A stretch of DNA of 64,000 bases from Microvirga arabica (GCF_016811235.1 NZ_JAFBID010000005.1:62001-126000); one strand, 5' to 3'; positions 10,099 through 18,958 are shown, counted from the first letter of the stretch. Notes: a model not told the origin generated them from the sequence alone. Numbers and translations are program-made.

Positions 10099-10572
10099 CT
10101 AATGCCTCCGCTCAGCGCCCGGGGCTCGGAACTTCTCATGACAGTCGAGGCACTGGCGCCTGACCACCCCGAACTGCTCGCGCAATTCAGGCAACGCCTT
10201 CGTGCGCGCGACCTCGACGAGCTTTTCGGTAGCGACATCGTAAGCCCGGGTCAGTCGTTCGAAGACGTCCCGTTGCGTCCAGATCTCCGGTCCGGCGTAG
10301 GTGTGACCCTGATCACTTCCGGGCGGGAACATGGCCAGGAGGTCATGGGCGTTGGCATGGATGCTCTCTGCGCGCGCACGGACGTCCGCGGCATTGAGCG
10401 AGGCCGCCTTGAGGGCGCGGTCGAGGGCCTTGGCCTGGGCGGCCGTGTCCTCCATAGCCTTCATCCGCGCGGCCACAACCCCAGTTGCCTTCTCGTGGGC
10501 GACCGCCGTCCCAGCGACGAGCAGCGTGAGAGCCGCGAGCCTGATACGAAACGTTGAAGGGGTGACGGCCAT
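10099..10572 (-). CDS. Cytochrome c' (class II c-type cytochrome)
   Basis: 157 residues from the ATG at 10572, which gives a signal peptide (cleaved near V-A-H-E); an upstream in-frame start at 10671 would bury it. The body is helical and the haem site C-L-D-C-H-E-K-F lies close to the C-terminus, as expected of the four-helix cytochrome c' family. Such proteins bind NO or act in periplasmic electron transfer. The neighbouring CcdA, DsbA and SCO1 genes supply the thiol and haem/copper assembly functions a periplasmic c-type cytochrome needs. Confidence 0.85.
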   Translation of the reverse strand: MAVTPSTFRIRLAALTLLVAGTAVAHEKATGVVAARMKAMEDTAAQAKALDRALKAASLNAADVRARAESIHANAHDLLAMFPPGSDQGHTYAGPEIWTQRDVFERLTRAYDVATEKLVEVARTKALPELREQFGVVRRQCLDCHEKFRAPGAERRH

Positions 10573-10692
10573 GTGGGGAACTCTGTGCGGTAGGGAACGA
10601 ACACGCAGGAGATCACATGGGCCAAGCCGTTGTTCCTGCAATGCCGGCTTGGCTCCATCCTCGTTGGTCAATAAGGGCGTTGGTCCGCACCT

Positions 10693-11445
10693 TTACTTGC
10701 GTGTGTTCGCGATGACCTGCTTCAGTGGCTCGACCCCGACGGCACCCGCAATAACCTCATTCCCGATGACAAAGCCAGGCGTGCCGTTGATCCCCAGCCT
10801 TTCCCCCAGCTCCATGTTCTCCTGCAGCGTCGCGTTGATCCCGTCCCTTTGCAGATCCTTTTCCAGGCGGGACATGTCGAGACCCAGCTCCTTGGCCACG
10901 GCCTTGGCGGAGTCGCCGTTGGCCTGGCCGCGCTTCTCCATCAGCCGGGTGTGGAACTCGTAGAGCTTGTCGCCGGTGAGCTGCGATTTGGCCGCCAGCG
11001 CGACGCGGCTGGCCTCGACGGACCCCGGCCCAAGCACCGGGAAGTCCTTGATCACCACCCGCAGCTTGGGATCGGCCTTGATGAGCGCCTTCACGTCGGC
11101 CACGGCGCGCTTGCAGTAGCCGCAGTTGTAGTCGAGAAATTCGACCATTGTGACGTCACCCTGCGGGTTGCCGAGCACGAAGTCATTGGGCGAGTTCTCC
11201 AGCTTGCCGCGCTCGGAGGTCAGGACCTCCGCCCGGCCCGCCTGCTCGGCCACCTGCTGCCGTCGCTGGAGCTCGGTGAAGGCCTCCTGCAGCACCTCGG
11301 GGTTCTTGAGGAGATACTCCCGGACGATCCCGCCGATGGCCTCGCGCTGGTCCGGCGTGAACGAAGCGGGCTGGGCCAGCGCCGTGGAAGGCGGAACGAG
11401 CGCGGCGAGGAAGACGAGGCGGGCAATGGCGGCACTGAAAGACAT
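10693..11445 (-). CDS. DsbA-family periplasmic thiol oxidoreductase
   Basis: 250 residues from the ATG at 11445; the longer frame to 11505 lacks a sensible leader. Signal peptide at about 1-25 (A-L-A-Q-P). A helical segment with L-L-K-N-P-E-V-L-Q-E-A then precedes a thioredoxin domain with active site Y-N-C-G-Y-C-K-R and cis-Pro loop N-G-T-P-G-F-V-I-G. This layout fits the ScsC/Com1-like DsbA branch, often linked to copper tolerance. It is 120 bp downstream of the cytochrome c' start on the same strand. It is the first of two DsbA-like genes here. Confidence 0.9.
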   Translation of the reverse strand: MSFSAAIARLVFLAALVPPSTALAQPASFTPDQREAIGGIVREYLLKNPEVLQEAFTELQRRQQVAEQAGRAEVLTSERGKLENSPNDFVLGNPQGDVTMVEFLDYNCGYCKRAVADVKALIKADPKLRVVIKDFPVLGPGSVEASRVALAAKSQLTGDKLYEFHTRLMEKRGQANGDSAKAVAKELGLDMSRLEKDLQRDGINATLQENMELGERLGINGTPGFVIGNEVIAGAVGVEPLKQVIANTRK

Positions 11446-11648
11446 CCTGAGATCCCTGCATGGGGCTGCCGCGCCCGTCGTGGCGACGCGGCAGCCGTTG
11501 ACCAATCGTAATCCACACCATGAATAACGCTTCGAGCCGCTCCTACCAGCGTGTGGGCCGACGGAACCGGACGGATGTCCACCCCAAAGGGCGTCCGTCG
11601 AGAAAACGTGATTGTCCCAGGCGCCGCGGGCCGTGGTGAGCTGCCCAC

Positions 11649-12380
11649 ATGCGAAACCCTCCGAGATCCTGGACCGTCCTCCTCGCCGCCGTCTGCGCCC
11701 TCCTCGTGGGCCAGGCTGTCGCCTCGCCCCGGCCGCAGGCGGTCCTCGAACTTTATGTCAGCCAGGGCTGCTCCGCCTGCGGCCCCGCCAAGCAGCTCCT
11801 GGGCGAGTTGGCGCAGGACCCTGCCCTGATCGTGCTGAGCCTCCCCGTGAGTTACTGGGACTACATGGGCTGGAAGGACACCCTCGCCGATCCGCTGTTC
11901 ACCGCACGGCAGAAAGGCTATGCGCTCGCCCGGGGCGTCCGCCGTGTCCACACGCCCGAACTGGTCGTCAACGGCGTCCTGTCCTCCGTCGGTTCCGCGC
12001 GGGACCAGGTTATGGACGCGATCCACCACGCCACCCACGGCCAGGCTCCCGTTGCCGTCGGCGTGAGGGAGGACGACGGCGTGATCGCCGTCGATGTCGG
12101 CGCGGGCACCGGGGAGGCGACGGTCTGGCTGCTGCCCATTCGGCGGAGCGTCCAGGTGCCGATCCATCGCGGGGAGAACGCCGGGCGGACCGAAACCTAC
12201 GTCAACGTGGTGCGCGGGATGATCTCCCTTGGGCCCTGGTCCGGGCCTCGCGCCAGCTTCCGGGTGCCCTTGGAGGCGACCAAATCGCAGGGGGCCGACG
12301 CTTATGTGGTGCTGCTCCAGCAGTCGCAGGACGGAAAGCCGGGCCGGATCTTCGGCGCCGCCAAGGGGCCGGGCCTCTAG
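11649..12380 (+). CDS. DUF1223 secreted thioredoxin-fold protein
   Basis: 243 residues with a signal peptide at about 1-26 (A-V-A-S-P). The motif E-L-Y-V-S-Q-G-C-S-A-C-G-P-A at about 34-48 is the DUF1223 thioredoxin-like CxxC site. V-S-Y-W-D-Y-M-G-W-K-D and R-V-H-T-P-E-L-V-V-N-G follow, both typical of the family. The function is uncertain; members occur widely in Alphaproteobacteria. It is divergent from the DsbA gene at 10693-11445, with a shared 203-bp promoter region. Confidence 0.88.
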   Translation: MRNPPRSWTVLLAAVCALLVGQAVASPRPQAVLELYVSQGCSACGPAKQLLGELAQDPALIVLSLPVSYWDYMGWKDTLADPLFTARQKGYALARGVRRVHTPELVVNGVLSSVGSARDQVMDAIHHATHGQAPVAVGVREDDGVIAVDVGAGTGEATVWLLPIRRSVQVPIHRGENAGRTETYVNVVRGMISLGPWSGPRASFRVPLEATKSQGADAYVVLLQQSQDGKPGRIFGAAKGPGL

Positions 12381-12462
12381 GGCTGCCGCTCACCACATTG
12401 CGAGTTGCCGGAGTTCGTGAATGGCGCGAACCTGTCCCGGAGCACAGCTGGAGGAACGCACC

Positions 12463-12834
12463 ATGAGGAAGCTTACCCTGGTCATCGCCGCCGCGGCGGG
12501 GTTCGCCGCCACCCCGGTCCTCGCTTGCCCGATGCATCAGGCGGCGGCCCAGACCACAGGCTCGACCGCCATGGCCAGCCCCATGATGTGCGGCACGCCG
12601 ACGACCACCGCGCAGGCCCAGCAACCAGGCATGACCCAGCCCGCGCAGCCGGGCCAGTCCGTGGGCAGCATGTGCCCCTGCTGCCGGAACATGGCGATGA
12701 TGCAGCCCCAGCCCGGACAGTCCGGCGGCATGCAGAACATGCCGGGAATGCAGAACATGCCCGACATGCAGCAGGGTGCTCCCACAAGTCCGATGGCACC
12801 CTCCCCGCCGCCTGAGACGCCCCGGCCCAATTGA
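12463..12834 (+). CDS. Secreted Met- and Cys-rich putative metal-binding protein
   Basis: 123 residues; the ATG at 12463 (GAGG upstream) gives a signal peptide ending V-L-A-C. The mature protein is low-complexity, rich in Gln, Pro and Met, with C-P-M-H, M-M-C-G, S-M-C-P-C-C-R-N-M-A-M-M and tandem N-M-P-G-M-Q-N-M-P-D-M repeats. Met/Cys/His clusters of this type bind Cu(I) in the periplasm. It resembles the Met-rich linker of the DUF305 protein at 7477-7995 but has no DUF305 core. No named family was recognised; the metal role is inferred from composition and neighbours. Confidence 0.7.
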   Translation: MRKLTLVIAAAAGFAATPVLACPMHQAAAQTTGSTAMASPMMCGTPTTTAQAQQPGMTQPAQPGQSVGSMCPCCRNMAMMQPQPGQSGGMQNMPGMQNMPDMQQGAPTSPMAPSPPPETPRPN

Positions 12835-12901
12835 CCGCTTGGAAACTGGTGATGCCGGACAGGCCCGCCGGCTCGCCGGACGGGGCGGTCGTGACGACCT
12901 C

Positions 12902-13627
12902 TCAGCCCAGCGTGGCAAGAGCCGGGAAGGTCTCCAGAAGCCAATACGACATGTTGGTGATCCAGCCCGTCAGGAAGGCAATGCCGGTCAGCACGAGGAG
13001 GCCGCCCATCGTCTTCTCCACCAGCGGGAAGCGTGAGCGCATGCCCTTGAGAAGGGCAATGAAGGGCCTCATGGCGAACGCGGCGAGCAGGAACGGGATG
13101 CCAAGGCCTGCGGAGTAGGCGGCGAGCAGCAGGGCCCCTTGGGCGACGCTCTGCTCCGACCCGGCCACCGTCAGGATCGCCGCGAGCACGGGGCCGATGC
13201 AGGGCGTCCAGCCGAAGGCGAAGGCGAGCCCCATCGCATAGGCGCCCCAGAGGCCGACTGGCTTGGCGACGCTGAAGCGCGCCTCTCTGTAGAACAGCCC
13301 GATGCGGAAGACGCCGAGGAAATGCAGACCCATCACGATGATGGCGATGCCGGCCACCGTGCTCAGGACATCAAGGTATTGGCGGATCACCTGTCCGAGC
13401 GCCGAGGCCGTCGCGCCGAGCAGGACGAACACGGTGGAGAAGCCGGCGACGAACATGAGTGCGGCCAGCACCGCCCGCCAGCGGACGGCGCTGTCGCCCG
13501 CGTTCAGCCGGTCGAAGGTCGTGCCGGCCAGGAACGACAGGTAGGGCGGCACCAGCGGCAGCACGCAGGGGCTCAGGAAGCTGATGAGACCACCGAGCAT
13601 GGCGGCCGGGACGGAGACGCTGAGCAT
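12902..13627 (-). CDS. ccdA: CcdA/DsbD-like transmembrane thiol-reductant transporter
   Basis: 241 residues with about six membrane helices. The paired Cys motifs of CcdA are present: F-L-S-P-C-V-L-P-L-V-P in helix 1 and G-W-T-P-C-I-G-P in helix 4. It passes electrons from cytoplasmic thioredoxin to periplasmic acceptors and supports cytochrome c and copper-centre assembly. It is the last gene of a minus-strand run with DsbA, DsbB, SCO1 and PCuAC, separated from dsbA by 78 bp that hold a hairpin. Confidence 0.93.
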   Translation of the reverse strand: MLSVSVPAAMLGGLISFLSPCVLPLVPPYLSFLAGTTFDRLNAGDSAVRWRAVLAALMFVAGFSTVFVLLGATASALGQVIRQYLDVLSTVAGIAIIVMGLHFLGVFRIGLFYREARFSVAKPVGLWGAYAMGLAFAFGWTPCIGPVLAAILTVAGSEQSVAQGALLLAAYSAGLGIPFLLAAFAMRPFIALLKGMRSRFPLVEKTMGGLLVLTGIAFLTGWITNMSYWLLETFPALATLG

Positions 13628-13647
13628 CGAACCTTCAATCTATCGTG

Positions 13648-13675
13648 GGGCCGCCGCACAAAGCCGCGGCGGCCC
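13648..13675. other. Hairpin between dsbA-like and ccdA genes
   Basis: A perfect 10-bp GC-only inverted repeat (13648-13657 with 13666-13675) with loop ACAAAGCC, in the short gap inside the operon. With no U-tract it is more likely an mRNA-processing or attenuation structure than a full terminator. Confidence 0.4.
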
Positions 13676-13705
13676 TCCTTGCGGAGAACGTAGGCATACG
13701 GGGGA

Positions 13706-14368
13706 TCATGACCCCTTCCGTGCCTGGTCGACCTCGCGCTGGACCAGGTCGCGGAGCTGCTGCGGCCCGAAACTGGTCAGCGGCTTGCCGTTGACGAAGA
13801 AGGTCGGCGTCTGCTGCACGTTGTTGGCCTTCACGTCCGCGATGTCCTGCTCCAGGACACGGGTGATCTCGGGCGAGGAGGCCTCGCCCTGGGCGCGCTG
13901 CACCTGGAGGCCGGCGACCTTGGCGTAGCCCCAGGCCTTGTCGAGATCGGGCGCGCCGTGGGCGGCCCATTCCGGCTGGGTGGCCATCAGAGCTTCGAGA
14001 ACCGGCTCGAACCGTCCCTGGGCGCGCGCCGTCTCCAGGATCCGGACCGCGGTGTCGGCCCCCTTGTGAAAGGGGGTGTACCGCAGGACCAGGCGCACGT
14101 CCTTCGGGAAGTCCGCCATGATCTGCTTGACGATGGGATAGAAGGCCCGGCAGGCCTCGCACATCGGATCGAAGAACTCCACGATGGTGACCGGGGCCTC
14201 CGGTGGGCCGATGATCGGCGAGTGCGGCCGGACCAGGGTGCCGTTGGCGGCGGTGGCCGCGGAAGCAGGCTCGGCGCCCTTGCCGGAGCGGTCATACAGG
14301 AAGGCACCACCGGCGAAGGCGGCGACCACGATCAGGGCGGTCAGGATGACAAGGAGGCGCTTAGACAT
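13706..14368 (-). CDS. DsbA-family protein with N-terminal membrane anchor
   Basis: 220 residues from the ATG at 14368, which lies inside the end of dsbB (8-bp overlap). Residues 5-25 are a hydrophobic anchor or signal. The thioredoxin fold has D-P-M-C-E-A-C-R-A-F (CxxC) near 76-79 and the cis-Pro loop Q-Q-T-P-T-F-F-V-N-G-K-P. This layout fits the BdbD/DsbA branch that works with a neighbouring DsbB. The longer frame to 14452 would overlap dsbB deeply and is rejected. Confidence 0.9.
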   Translation of the reverse strand: MSKRLLVILTALIVVAAFAGGAFLYDRSGKGAEPASAATAANGTLVRPHSPIIGPPEAPVTIVEFFDPMCEACRAFYPIVKQIMADFPKDVRLVLRYTPFHKGADTAVRILETARAQGRFEPVLEALMATQPEWAAHGAPDLDKAWGYAKVAGLQVQRAQGEASSPEITRVLEQDIADVKANNVQQTPTFFVNGKPLTSFGPQQLRDLVQREVDQARKGS

Positions 14369-14837
14369 TGGATTTCTTTCGACTGGCAGGAATGAGAAGA
14401 ACGGCGATGGCGGTGAAGGCCGCGAGCGACAGGTAGGGGAGCGGCAGGCCAAGAACGGTCATGTCGGCGCTGGAGCAGGACGGCCCCTGTCCGCAGGGCT
14501 TGATCGCCTCGGGGATGATCCCGGCGTAGAGCAGCGAGTGGAAGGCGGCGATGAGCCACCCGAGCCCTGCGATAGGCAAGCCGTAGCGCCAGATGCCGGT
14601 ATCCTCGCGGAAGGTCGCCACGGCCAGGATGACGGCAAGCGGGAACATAAAGACCCGCTGGTGCCAACATAGGTTACAGGGCGTCTGCCCCATGACCTCC
14701 CCGATGAACAGGGCTCCGGCGGTCGCGGCGAGCGCGATGATCCAGGCGGCGAACAGGTACGCCCACGCGTGACGGCCTGAGGTTGTGAGCAGCCCATCGG
14801 GCATGGTCACGTGACGGGTGGTGGCGGTTTGGCTCAT
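14361..14837 (-). CDS. dsbB: DsbB-type disulfide bond oxidase (BdbC-like)
   Basis: 158 residues with four membrane helices. The first Cys pair is in T-P-C-N-L-C-W-H-Q-R (near 53-56), the short C-x-x-C plus Q-R arrangement of DsbB; the second pair is in K-P-C-G-Q-G-P-S-C. It reoxidises the adjacent DsbA and passes electrons to quinone. It overlaps dsbA by 8 bp and follows SCO1 by 3 bp, so the genes are one operon. Confidence 0.93.
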   Translation of the reverse strand: MSQTATTRHVTMPDGLLTTSGRHAWAYLFAAWIIALAATAGALFIGEVMGQTPCNLCWHQRVFMFPLAVILAVATFREDTGIWRYGLPIAGLGWLIAAFHSLLYAGIIPEAIKPCGQGPSCSSADMTVLGLPLPYLSLAAFTAIAVLLIPASRKKSNV

Positions 14838-14840
14838 GTC

Positions 14841-15467
14841 CTATCCCCGGATCGCCCGTTTGAGTTTCGCGAGCGCCGTTGCCTTGTCTTCGTGGTAGTC
14901 GATCAGGCTGACGAACCCACCCTGTGCATCGGTCACGATCACCGACGCCGAGTGTTCCATCGTGTAGCTGCCGCCCTCGGTCGGGACCTTGCGGTAGGCG
15001 ACGCGGAAGGCCTTCGCCGCCGCGGTCACTTCCTCCGGCGTGCCGGTGAGCGCGACGATCCGAGGGTCGAAGCTTTCCATGTAGGTTTTCAGCAGCTCGG
15101 GCGTGTCCCGCTCCGGGTCGACCGTGACGAAGACGACGTTGAGGCGGTCGGCGTCGGGGCCGAGCTGCTTGAGGTGCTGGCTCATCTCGAACAGCGTGGT
15201 CGGGCACACCTCCGGGCAGTGGGTAAAGCCGAAGAAGTACACCGTCGGCTTGCCCTTGAAGGTGTCCTGCGTGACGCGCTCGCCGCGGTGGTTGACCAGC
15301 GAGAACGGACCGCCGACGGCGGGCACACCGGTCGTCGTGACCACGGGCTCGCGCCCGGGGATGAGCCTCTCCCCACGATACCAGTGCAGGCCGAGGACGC
15401 CCATCTGGACCAGCAGGACGGCGACGAGCGCCCATGCGGCCCAGCGAAGGATCCTGAGTGGTGACAT
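14841..15467 (-). CDS. SCO1/SenC-family copper chaperone
   Basis: 208 residues with an N-terminal membrane anchor (about 8-30). The thioredoxin-like SCO domain has F-T-H-C-P-E-V-C-P-T (CxxxC copper site), T-V-D-P-E-R-D-T-P and the distal His in M-E-H-S-A-S-V. The role is copper or thiol delivery to the CuA site of cytochrome c oxidase, usually with PCuAC, whose gene is 7 bp upstream. No oxidase subunits are in the window. Confidence 0.95.
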   Translation of the reverse strand: MSPLRILRWAAWALVAVLLVQMGVLGLHWYRGERLIPGREPVVTTTGVPAVGGPFSLVNHRGERVTQDTFKGKPTVYFFGFTHCPEVCPTTLFEMSQHLKQLGPDADRLNVVFVTVDPERDTPELLKTYMESFDPRIVALTGTPEEVTAAAKAFRVAYRKVPTEGGSYTMEHSASVIVTDAQGGFVSLIDYHEDKATALAKLKRAIRG

Positions 15468-15474
15468 GGTGTCC

Positions 15475-15978
15475 TCAGTGGTTCTGGTGGGCGTTGGCCG
15501 CGGCGGGGGCTGCCTGCGCGCCGATCCCGCCGACCTGGTATTCGATTTTGAGCACGCCGGCCTTCTCGAACACGAGCATGCCCTTCACCGTCTCACCCGG
15601 CTTCAGTCCCTGCCGCAGGTTGACGAGCATGGCGTGCAGGGTGCCCGGCTTCAGTTCGACCGTCTGGCCGGGGCCGATCTCCAGGCCCCCGGTGACGGGC
15701 TCCATGCGCGCGACGCCGTCGACGACCGTGGAGCGGTGCACCTCGAAGCGTTCGGCGACGACCGTGGAGCCGCCGACCAGGCGGTCAGGCTCGGATCCGC
15801 TGTTCGTGATCCGCATGTAGCCGCTGGCGACCTTCGCCCCGCCGGGCGTGGCGCGGGACCATGGCGCCTCGACCACGATGGCGCCGGCGCGATAGGTTTC
15901 AGGGGCCTGAGCCAGCGCCGACGGCAGGCTGCCGATGGCCAGGGCGGACAGAAGAGCGGGAAGGAATTGTCTTTTCAT
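15475..15978 (-). CDS. PCuAC periplasmic copper chaperone
   Basis: 167 residues from the ATG at 15978; the longer frame to 16065 has no leader. Signal peptide to about residue 23 (S-A-L-A-Q). The family pattern is clear: A-P-W-S-R-A-T-P, S-G-Y-M-R-I-T-N, M-E-P-V-x9-P-G-Q-T-V-E-L-K-P-G and the copper-site H-A-M-L-V-N-L. The C-terminus is His-rich (N-A-H-Q-N-H). It transfers Cu(I) to SCO1 or oxidase and heads the operon with SCO1, DsbB, DsbA and CcdA. Confidence 0.93.
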   Translation of the reverse strand: MKRQFLPALLSALAIGSLPSALAQAPETYRAGAIVVEAPWSRATPGGAKVASGYMRITNSGSEPDRLVGGSTVVAERFEVHRSTVVDGVARMEPVTGGLEIGPGQTVELKPGTLHAMLVNLRQGLKPGETVKGMLVFEKAGVLKIEYQVGGIGAQAAPAAANAHQNH

Positions 15979-16195
15979 CAGGGTGTCTTTCCCCCGCAGG
16001 CGGGGTGCAATCATCAAATCTGCAGTTGGGGTTCCGAGCCATCCCGGTGTTCCGCAAAGGAGCACGGACAGGAGGGTGTGCGCGGAGTGACGGCTTTATC
16101 GGATGATCCCAAGGTCAACGGCGGCCAGGACCCAGCGGGCCGGCCTCGGCGCGGCGATGGCCGCGCGGCTTCCGGCGCATGCGCCGGCGGGATTC

Positions 16196-16576
16196 TCAGG
16201 CTTGCGGAGGGCGCGCAGGCGGGGCTTGGGCCAGCGTCTCCAGAGCGGCGTCGTTTCCGGGCGCCGCTGTCTGTGCAGGGCTGGACCAACGCAGCACGGC
16301 GCTGGCGGTCAACACACCTTCGACGATCTTCGCATGGCAGAAGGCCGCGAGCGGGCAGGCCTTCGAGCCTTCGGGCATCGACGGCTCTGTCGGCATGCAG
16401 CACGGCACCTCGGCCATCCCCATGCCATCGGCTGCGGAGGCCGGATCCATCCTGGCGTCAGCCGCCATGGGCGCGATCATCCCGGCGGCCACCGCGGGAG
16501 CGGCGAGCGGGGCAAGCACGAGTGCAAGGGCCGCGAGGAGCGGCAGCAGACGTGTGATGGCGAGCCATGGCTTCAT
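16196..16576 (-). CDS. Small secreted Cys/Met-rich protein, family unknown
   Basis: 126 residues with a strong signal peptide (about 1-31, ending A-V-A-A). The mature part has M-x-M repeats, V-P-C-C-M-P-T, then K-A-C-P-L-A-A-F-C-H-A-K, and a tail ending A-R-P-P-Q-A. Cys-pair spacing and tail resemble the secreted protein at 8476-8817. Location beside the PCuAC/SCO1 operon suggests metal handling; nothing more can be said. Confidence 0.65.
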   Translation of the reverse strand: MKPWLAITRLLPLLAALALVLAPLAAPAVAAGMIAPMAADARMDPASAADGMGMAEVPCCMPTEPSMPEGSKACPLAAFCHAKIVEGVLTASAVLRWSSPAQTAAPGNDAALETLAQAPPARPPQA

Positions 16577-16799
16577 GGCGCGAACCTCTCACACGAATCC
16601 CTGGTTGGGAAGCACGGCGTTCTCACGAGCCTGTGACAAATGGCGAGGCAAATCGAAGCCCCAGACCTTGGCTTCGCCAGCCCGCCGGCATCGATTGCGA
16701 TTGCATGGGGAGAACAGGCACCAGACCGGACGGCCTCGGTCTCGTGCCATGAGCCTGCCATGGTGCTCGGGCTGGATGCCGGCAACCTTCGGAGAGACC

Positions 16800-17315
16800 A
16801 TGCGACTGGCCCTTGGCTTATTCCTCACCGCGTTCGCTTCTGCCTCCCAGGCAACAGCCGGGCCGTTCGAGGCTCCGCCGCAGCGGTATGCGGAAGCCGT
16901 CAACGCGGCGCTGCACCAGGCCGGCACCGATCTCCGCCTCCGGCAGACCTCCTGTGAGGCCGGCACGCGCTGCCGCTTCGCCGCGCGCCTGGTCGACGTC
17001 GACGTCACGGGTCCGGCGGACCGTCCCGGCACTGAGCGCATCCTGATCGCAGCGATCTTTCGCCAAGGTGACGACGAGGCGGCGACAAGGCTCATCGACG
17101 ACACCCTGACCGTGCTCGGGGCGACCATGGTCGCCTACGATCCCGGGATGGCGGTGGAGCGCCGGGGTGAGGCGTTGCTGGAGCTGGGTGATGCCGCGCT
17201 TGGCGTGGGCGAGGCGCATCTCGACAGCGCTGACGTTCATTACGCCCTGAGGTTCGATGACGTCAGCGGCCGTCTGGAGATCACCGCCGCGACATTGCGC
17301 GCAGGCCACGGCTGA
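16800..17315 (+). CDS. Secreted protein of unknown function
   Basis: 171 residues from the ATG at 16800 (GGAGAG upstream), giving a signal peptide ending S-Q-A-T-A. The frame is open from 16179, but the upstream part has no leader and runs antisense to the gene at 16196-16576. The mature protein has a Cys pair (S-C-E-A-G-T-R-C) and an alternating alpha/beta pattern with no catalytic motif I recognise. It follows the metal cluster and precedes the BTLCP gene. Confidence 0.65.
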   Translation: MRLALGLFLTAFASASQATAGPFEAPPQRYAEAVNAALHQAGTDLRLRQTSCEAGTRCRFAARLVDVDVTGPADRPGTERILIAAIFRQGDDEAATRLIDDTLTVLGATMVAYDPGMAVERRGEALLELGDAALGVGEAHLDSADVHYALRFDDVSGRLEITAATLRAGHG

Positions 17316-17436
17316 AGAAAGGACGGAACGAACCCGGGTGCGACCTGTTAACCCTTGTTTAACTTTCGCCTTGAGATCGCCCGATCCGCCGTGCCAGGTT
17401 TGATGAACAAATCATTAACGGCACATCGGTGGGGCA

Positions 17437-18105
17437 ATGCGGCAACCTCTCTTCGGGCTTCTGAGCGTTCGGCCTTTTACGAGGACCCTCATTCGTCTCG
17501 GCGCCGCTGCCTTGGCCTTCACCGCAGTCGCAACCGCAGCGCAGGCGCAGACCCAGACCGGAAGCATCCTGCCAGGCGTGTCCCAGCCGGTTGCCAAGGT
17601 CGGCAATGCCAAGCCGATCCTGGGTTGGATCCGCTTCTGCGAGCAGAACCCGGCGGAATGCGCGGTCGATCCGTCCGAGCCCGCCGCTGTCGATCTCACG
17701 GCCAAGGCCTGGCAGACCCTCAACCGGATCAACCAGCAGGTGAACGCTGACATCAAGGCGAAGACCGACAAGGACCACTGGGGCGTCGAGGACATCTGGG
17801 ACTTCGCCGAGGACGGCTACGGCGACTGCGAGGACTACCAGCTGGTCAAGCGCAAGCGGCTGGTCGAGGCGGGCTTCCCGCGCCGGACGCTGCGCATGAC
17901 CGTCGTCATCGACGAGGAAGGTGCGGGACATGCGGTCATGATGGTGCGCACGAACCGCGGCGACTTCATCCTCGACAACAAGCGCAACGCCATCCTGCCG
18001 TGGCACAAGACCGGCTACACCTACATTAAGCGCGAAGGCGACGAAGGCACGGCCTGGGCCTCGCTCGGCGGCCGGACCTCGCCGACCATGACGGCGAACC
18101 AGTAG
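17437..18105 (+). CDS. BTLCP: bacterial transglutaminase-like cysteine proteinase
   Basis: 222 residues with a signal peptide to about residue 38 (A-A-Q-A-Q). The catalytic arrangement of the BTLCP family (PF06035-type) is visible: Cys in G-Y-G-D-C-E-D-Y-Q-L, His in G-A-G-H-A-V-M-M-V, Asp in F-I-L-D-N-K. W-G-V-E-D-I-W precedes the Cys as is usual. In the family, members such as LapG-like enzymes cleave periplasmic adhesin regions, and others have unknown targets. The ATG has GGTGGGG upstream. The 121-bp gap before it is AT-richer and may hold the promoter. Confidence 0.9.
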   Translation: MRQPLFGLLSVRPFTRTLIRLGAAALAFTAVATAAQAQTQTGSILPGVSQPVAKVGNAKPILGWIRFCEQNPAECAVDPSEPAAVDLTAKAWQTLNRINQQVNADIKAKTDKDHWGVEDIWDFAEDGYGDCEDYQLVKRKRLVEAGFPRRTLRMTVVIDEEGAGHAVMMVRTNRGDFILDNKRNAILPWHKTGYTYIKREGDEGTAWASLGGRTSPTMTANQ

Positions 18106-18151
18106 CTCCAGACGTGGATCGGGTGAATTCCCGTAGCCGGCGACATGGCCT

Positions 18152-18958
18152 CTAAGGGCTTCCCTCGCCTTCCCATGCCTCCTCTTCCTTGCGGCGCTTC
18201 TCGCCTGTGAGGCAGTCGGCCTGGGCTCCGGCGTGAAGGACCAGCGGTGACGGGCCAGGGCCGGCGATTTCGCGCAGGACCTTTGTCTTGATGACGGACG
18301 GGAACTGATCGGCCTGGCGGAGCGGGATCATGAACGCGCCGGCTCCTCCGATGACGCAGTCCGCGTAGTATCGGTCCAGGTCACCGAACTCCCAGGCGCT
18401 CACCAACCCCGGAACCTGGATTGGCAGTCCATTGATCGTGATGCCCTCGGCCACGGCCTGATCGCGCACGTGTCTGACCTTGGGACCATCGTTGTTCGGG
18501 CCGTCCCCCGAGATGTCGATCACCCGCCGCGCCGGCCTGTCCGCGAGATCCGCGAAAAGCCTCATGCTGAAGCCGATCACGCCGGAGATCGAGGTCAGGC
18601 CCGCCTGCCGGATCGGCTGGCGCTTGAGCTCGGACGCAAAGGTCCGCGCCGCGTCCGGCCCATCGATCACGGTCCACGGCACGAGAACGGTCTGCTCATC
18701 GGCTCCTGACCATTCGACGTAAGTGACGGCGATGCGGCCGAGGGCTCCCCTTGTGATGGCCTTGTGGACCGGCGGGGATCGGAAGGCCTCAATGAAACCC
18801 GAGCGCTGAAGCGACTGCTCGGCCGGCGCCATCGAGGACGACACGTCCACGGCGAGCACGAGGGCAAGGTCGAGTGTCGTCTCGGAGGCGGCGACTGCGC
18901 CACCCCAGAGGCAAGCCAAGGTTAGACCCAGGCACGCACCGAGACGTCGCCGTGGCAT
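18152..18958 (-). CDS. DUF1194 secreted von Willebrand A-like protein
   Basis: 268 residues with a signal peptide (about 1-23). The body is a VWA-like domain with a MIDAS motif: L-A-V-D-V-S-S-S-M, T near G-L-T-S-I-S-G, and I-D-I-S-G-D-G-P-N-N-D-G. This composition defines the DUF1194 family found in Alphaproteobacteria. The mature protein should be periplasmic and bind a divalent ion and a partner protein. The C-terminal tail (K-R-R-K-E-E-E-A-W-E-G-E) is charged. GGAGGCT precedes the ATG. Confidence 0.9.
   Translation of the reverse strand: MPRRRLGACLGLTLACLWGGAVAASETTLDLALVLAVDVSSSMAPAEQSLQRSGFIEAFRSPPVHKAITRGALGRIAVTYVEWSGADEQTVLVPWTVIDGPDAARTFASELKRQPIRQAGLTSISGVIGFSMRLFADLADRPARRVIDISGDGPNNDGPKVRHVRDQAVAEGITINGLPIQVPGLVSAWEFGDLDRYYADCVIGGAGAFMIPLRQADQFPSVIKTKVLREIAGPGPSPLVLHAGAQADCLTGEKRRKEEEAWEGEGSP

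Noticed and set aside
16179-16799. Upstream extension of the secreted protein starting at 16800
   Set aside because: Lacks a leader, lies antisense to the gene at 16196-16576, and the ATG at 16800 has a good ribosome-binding site and signal peptide.
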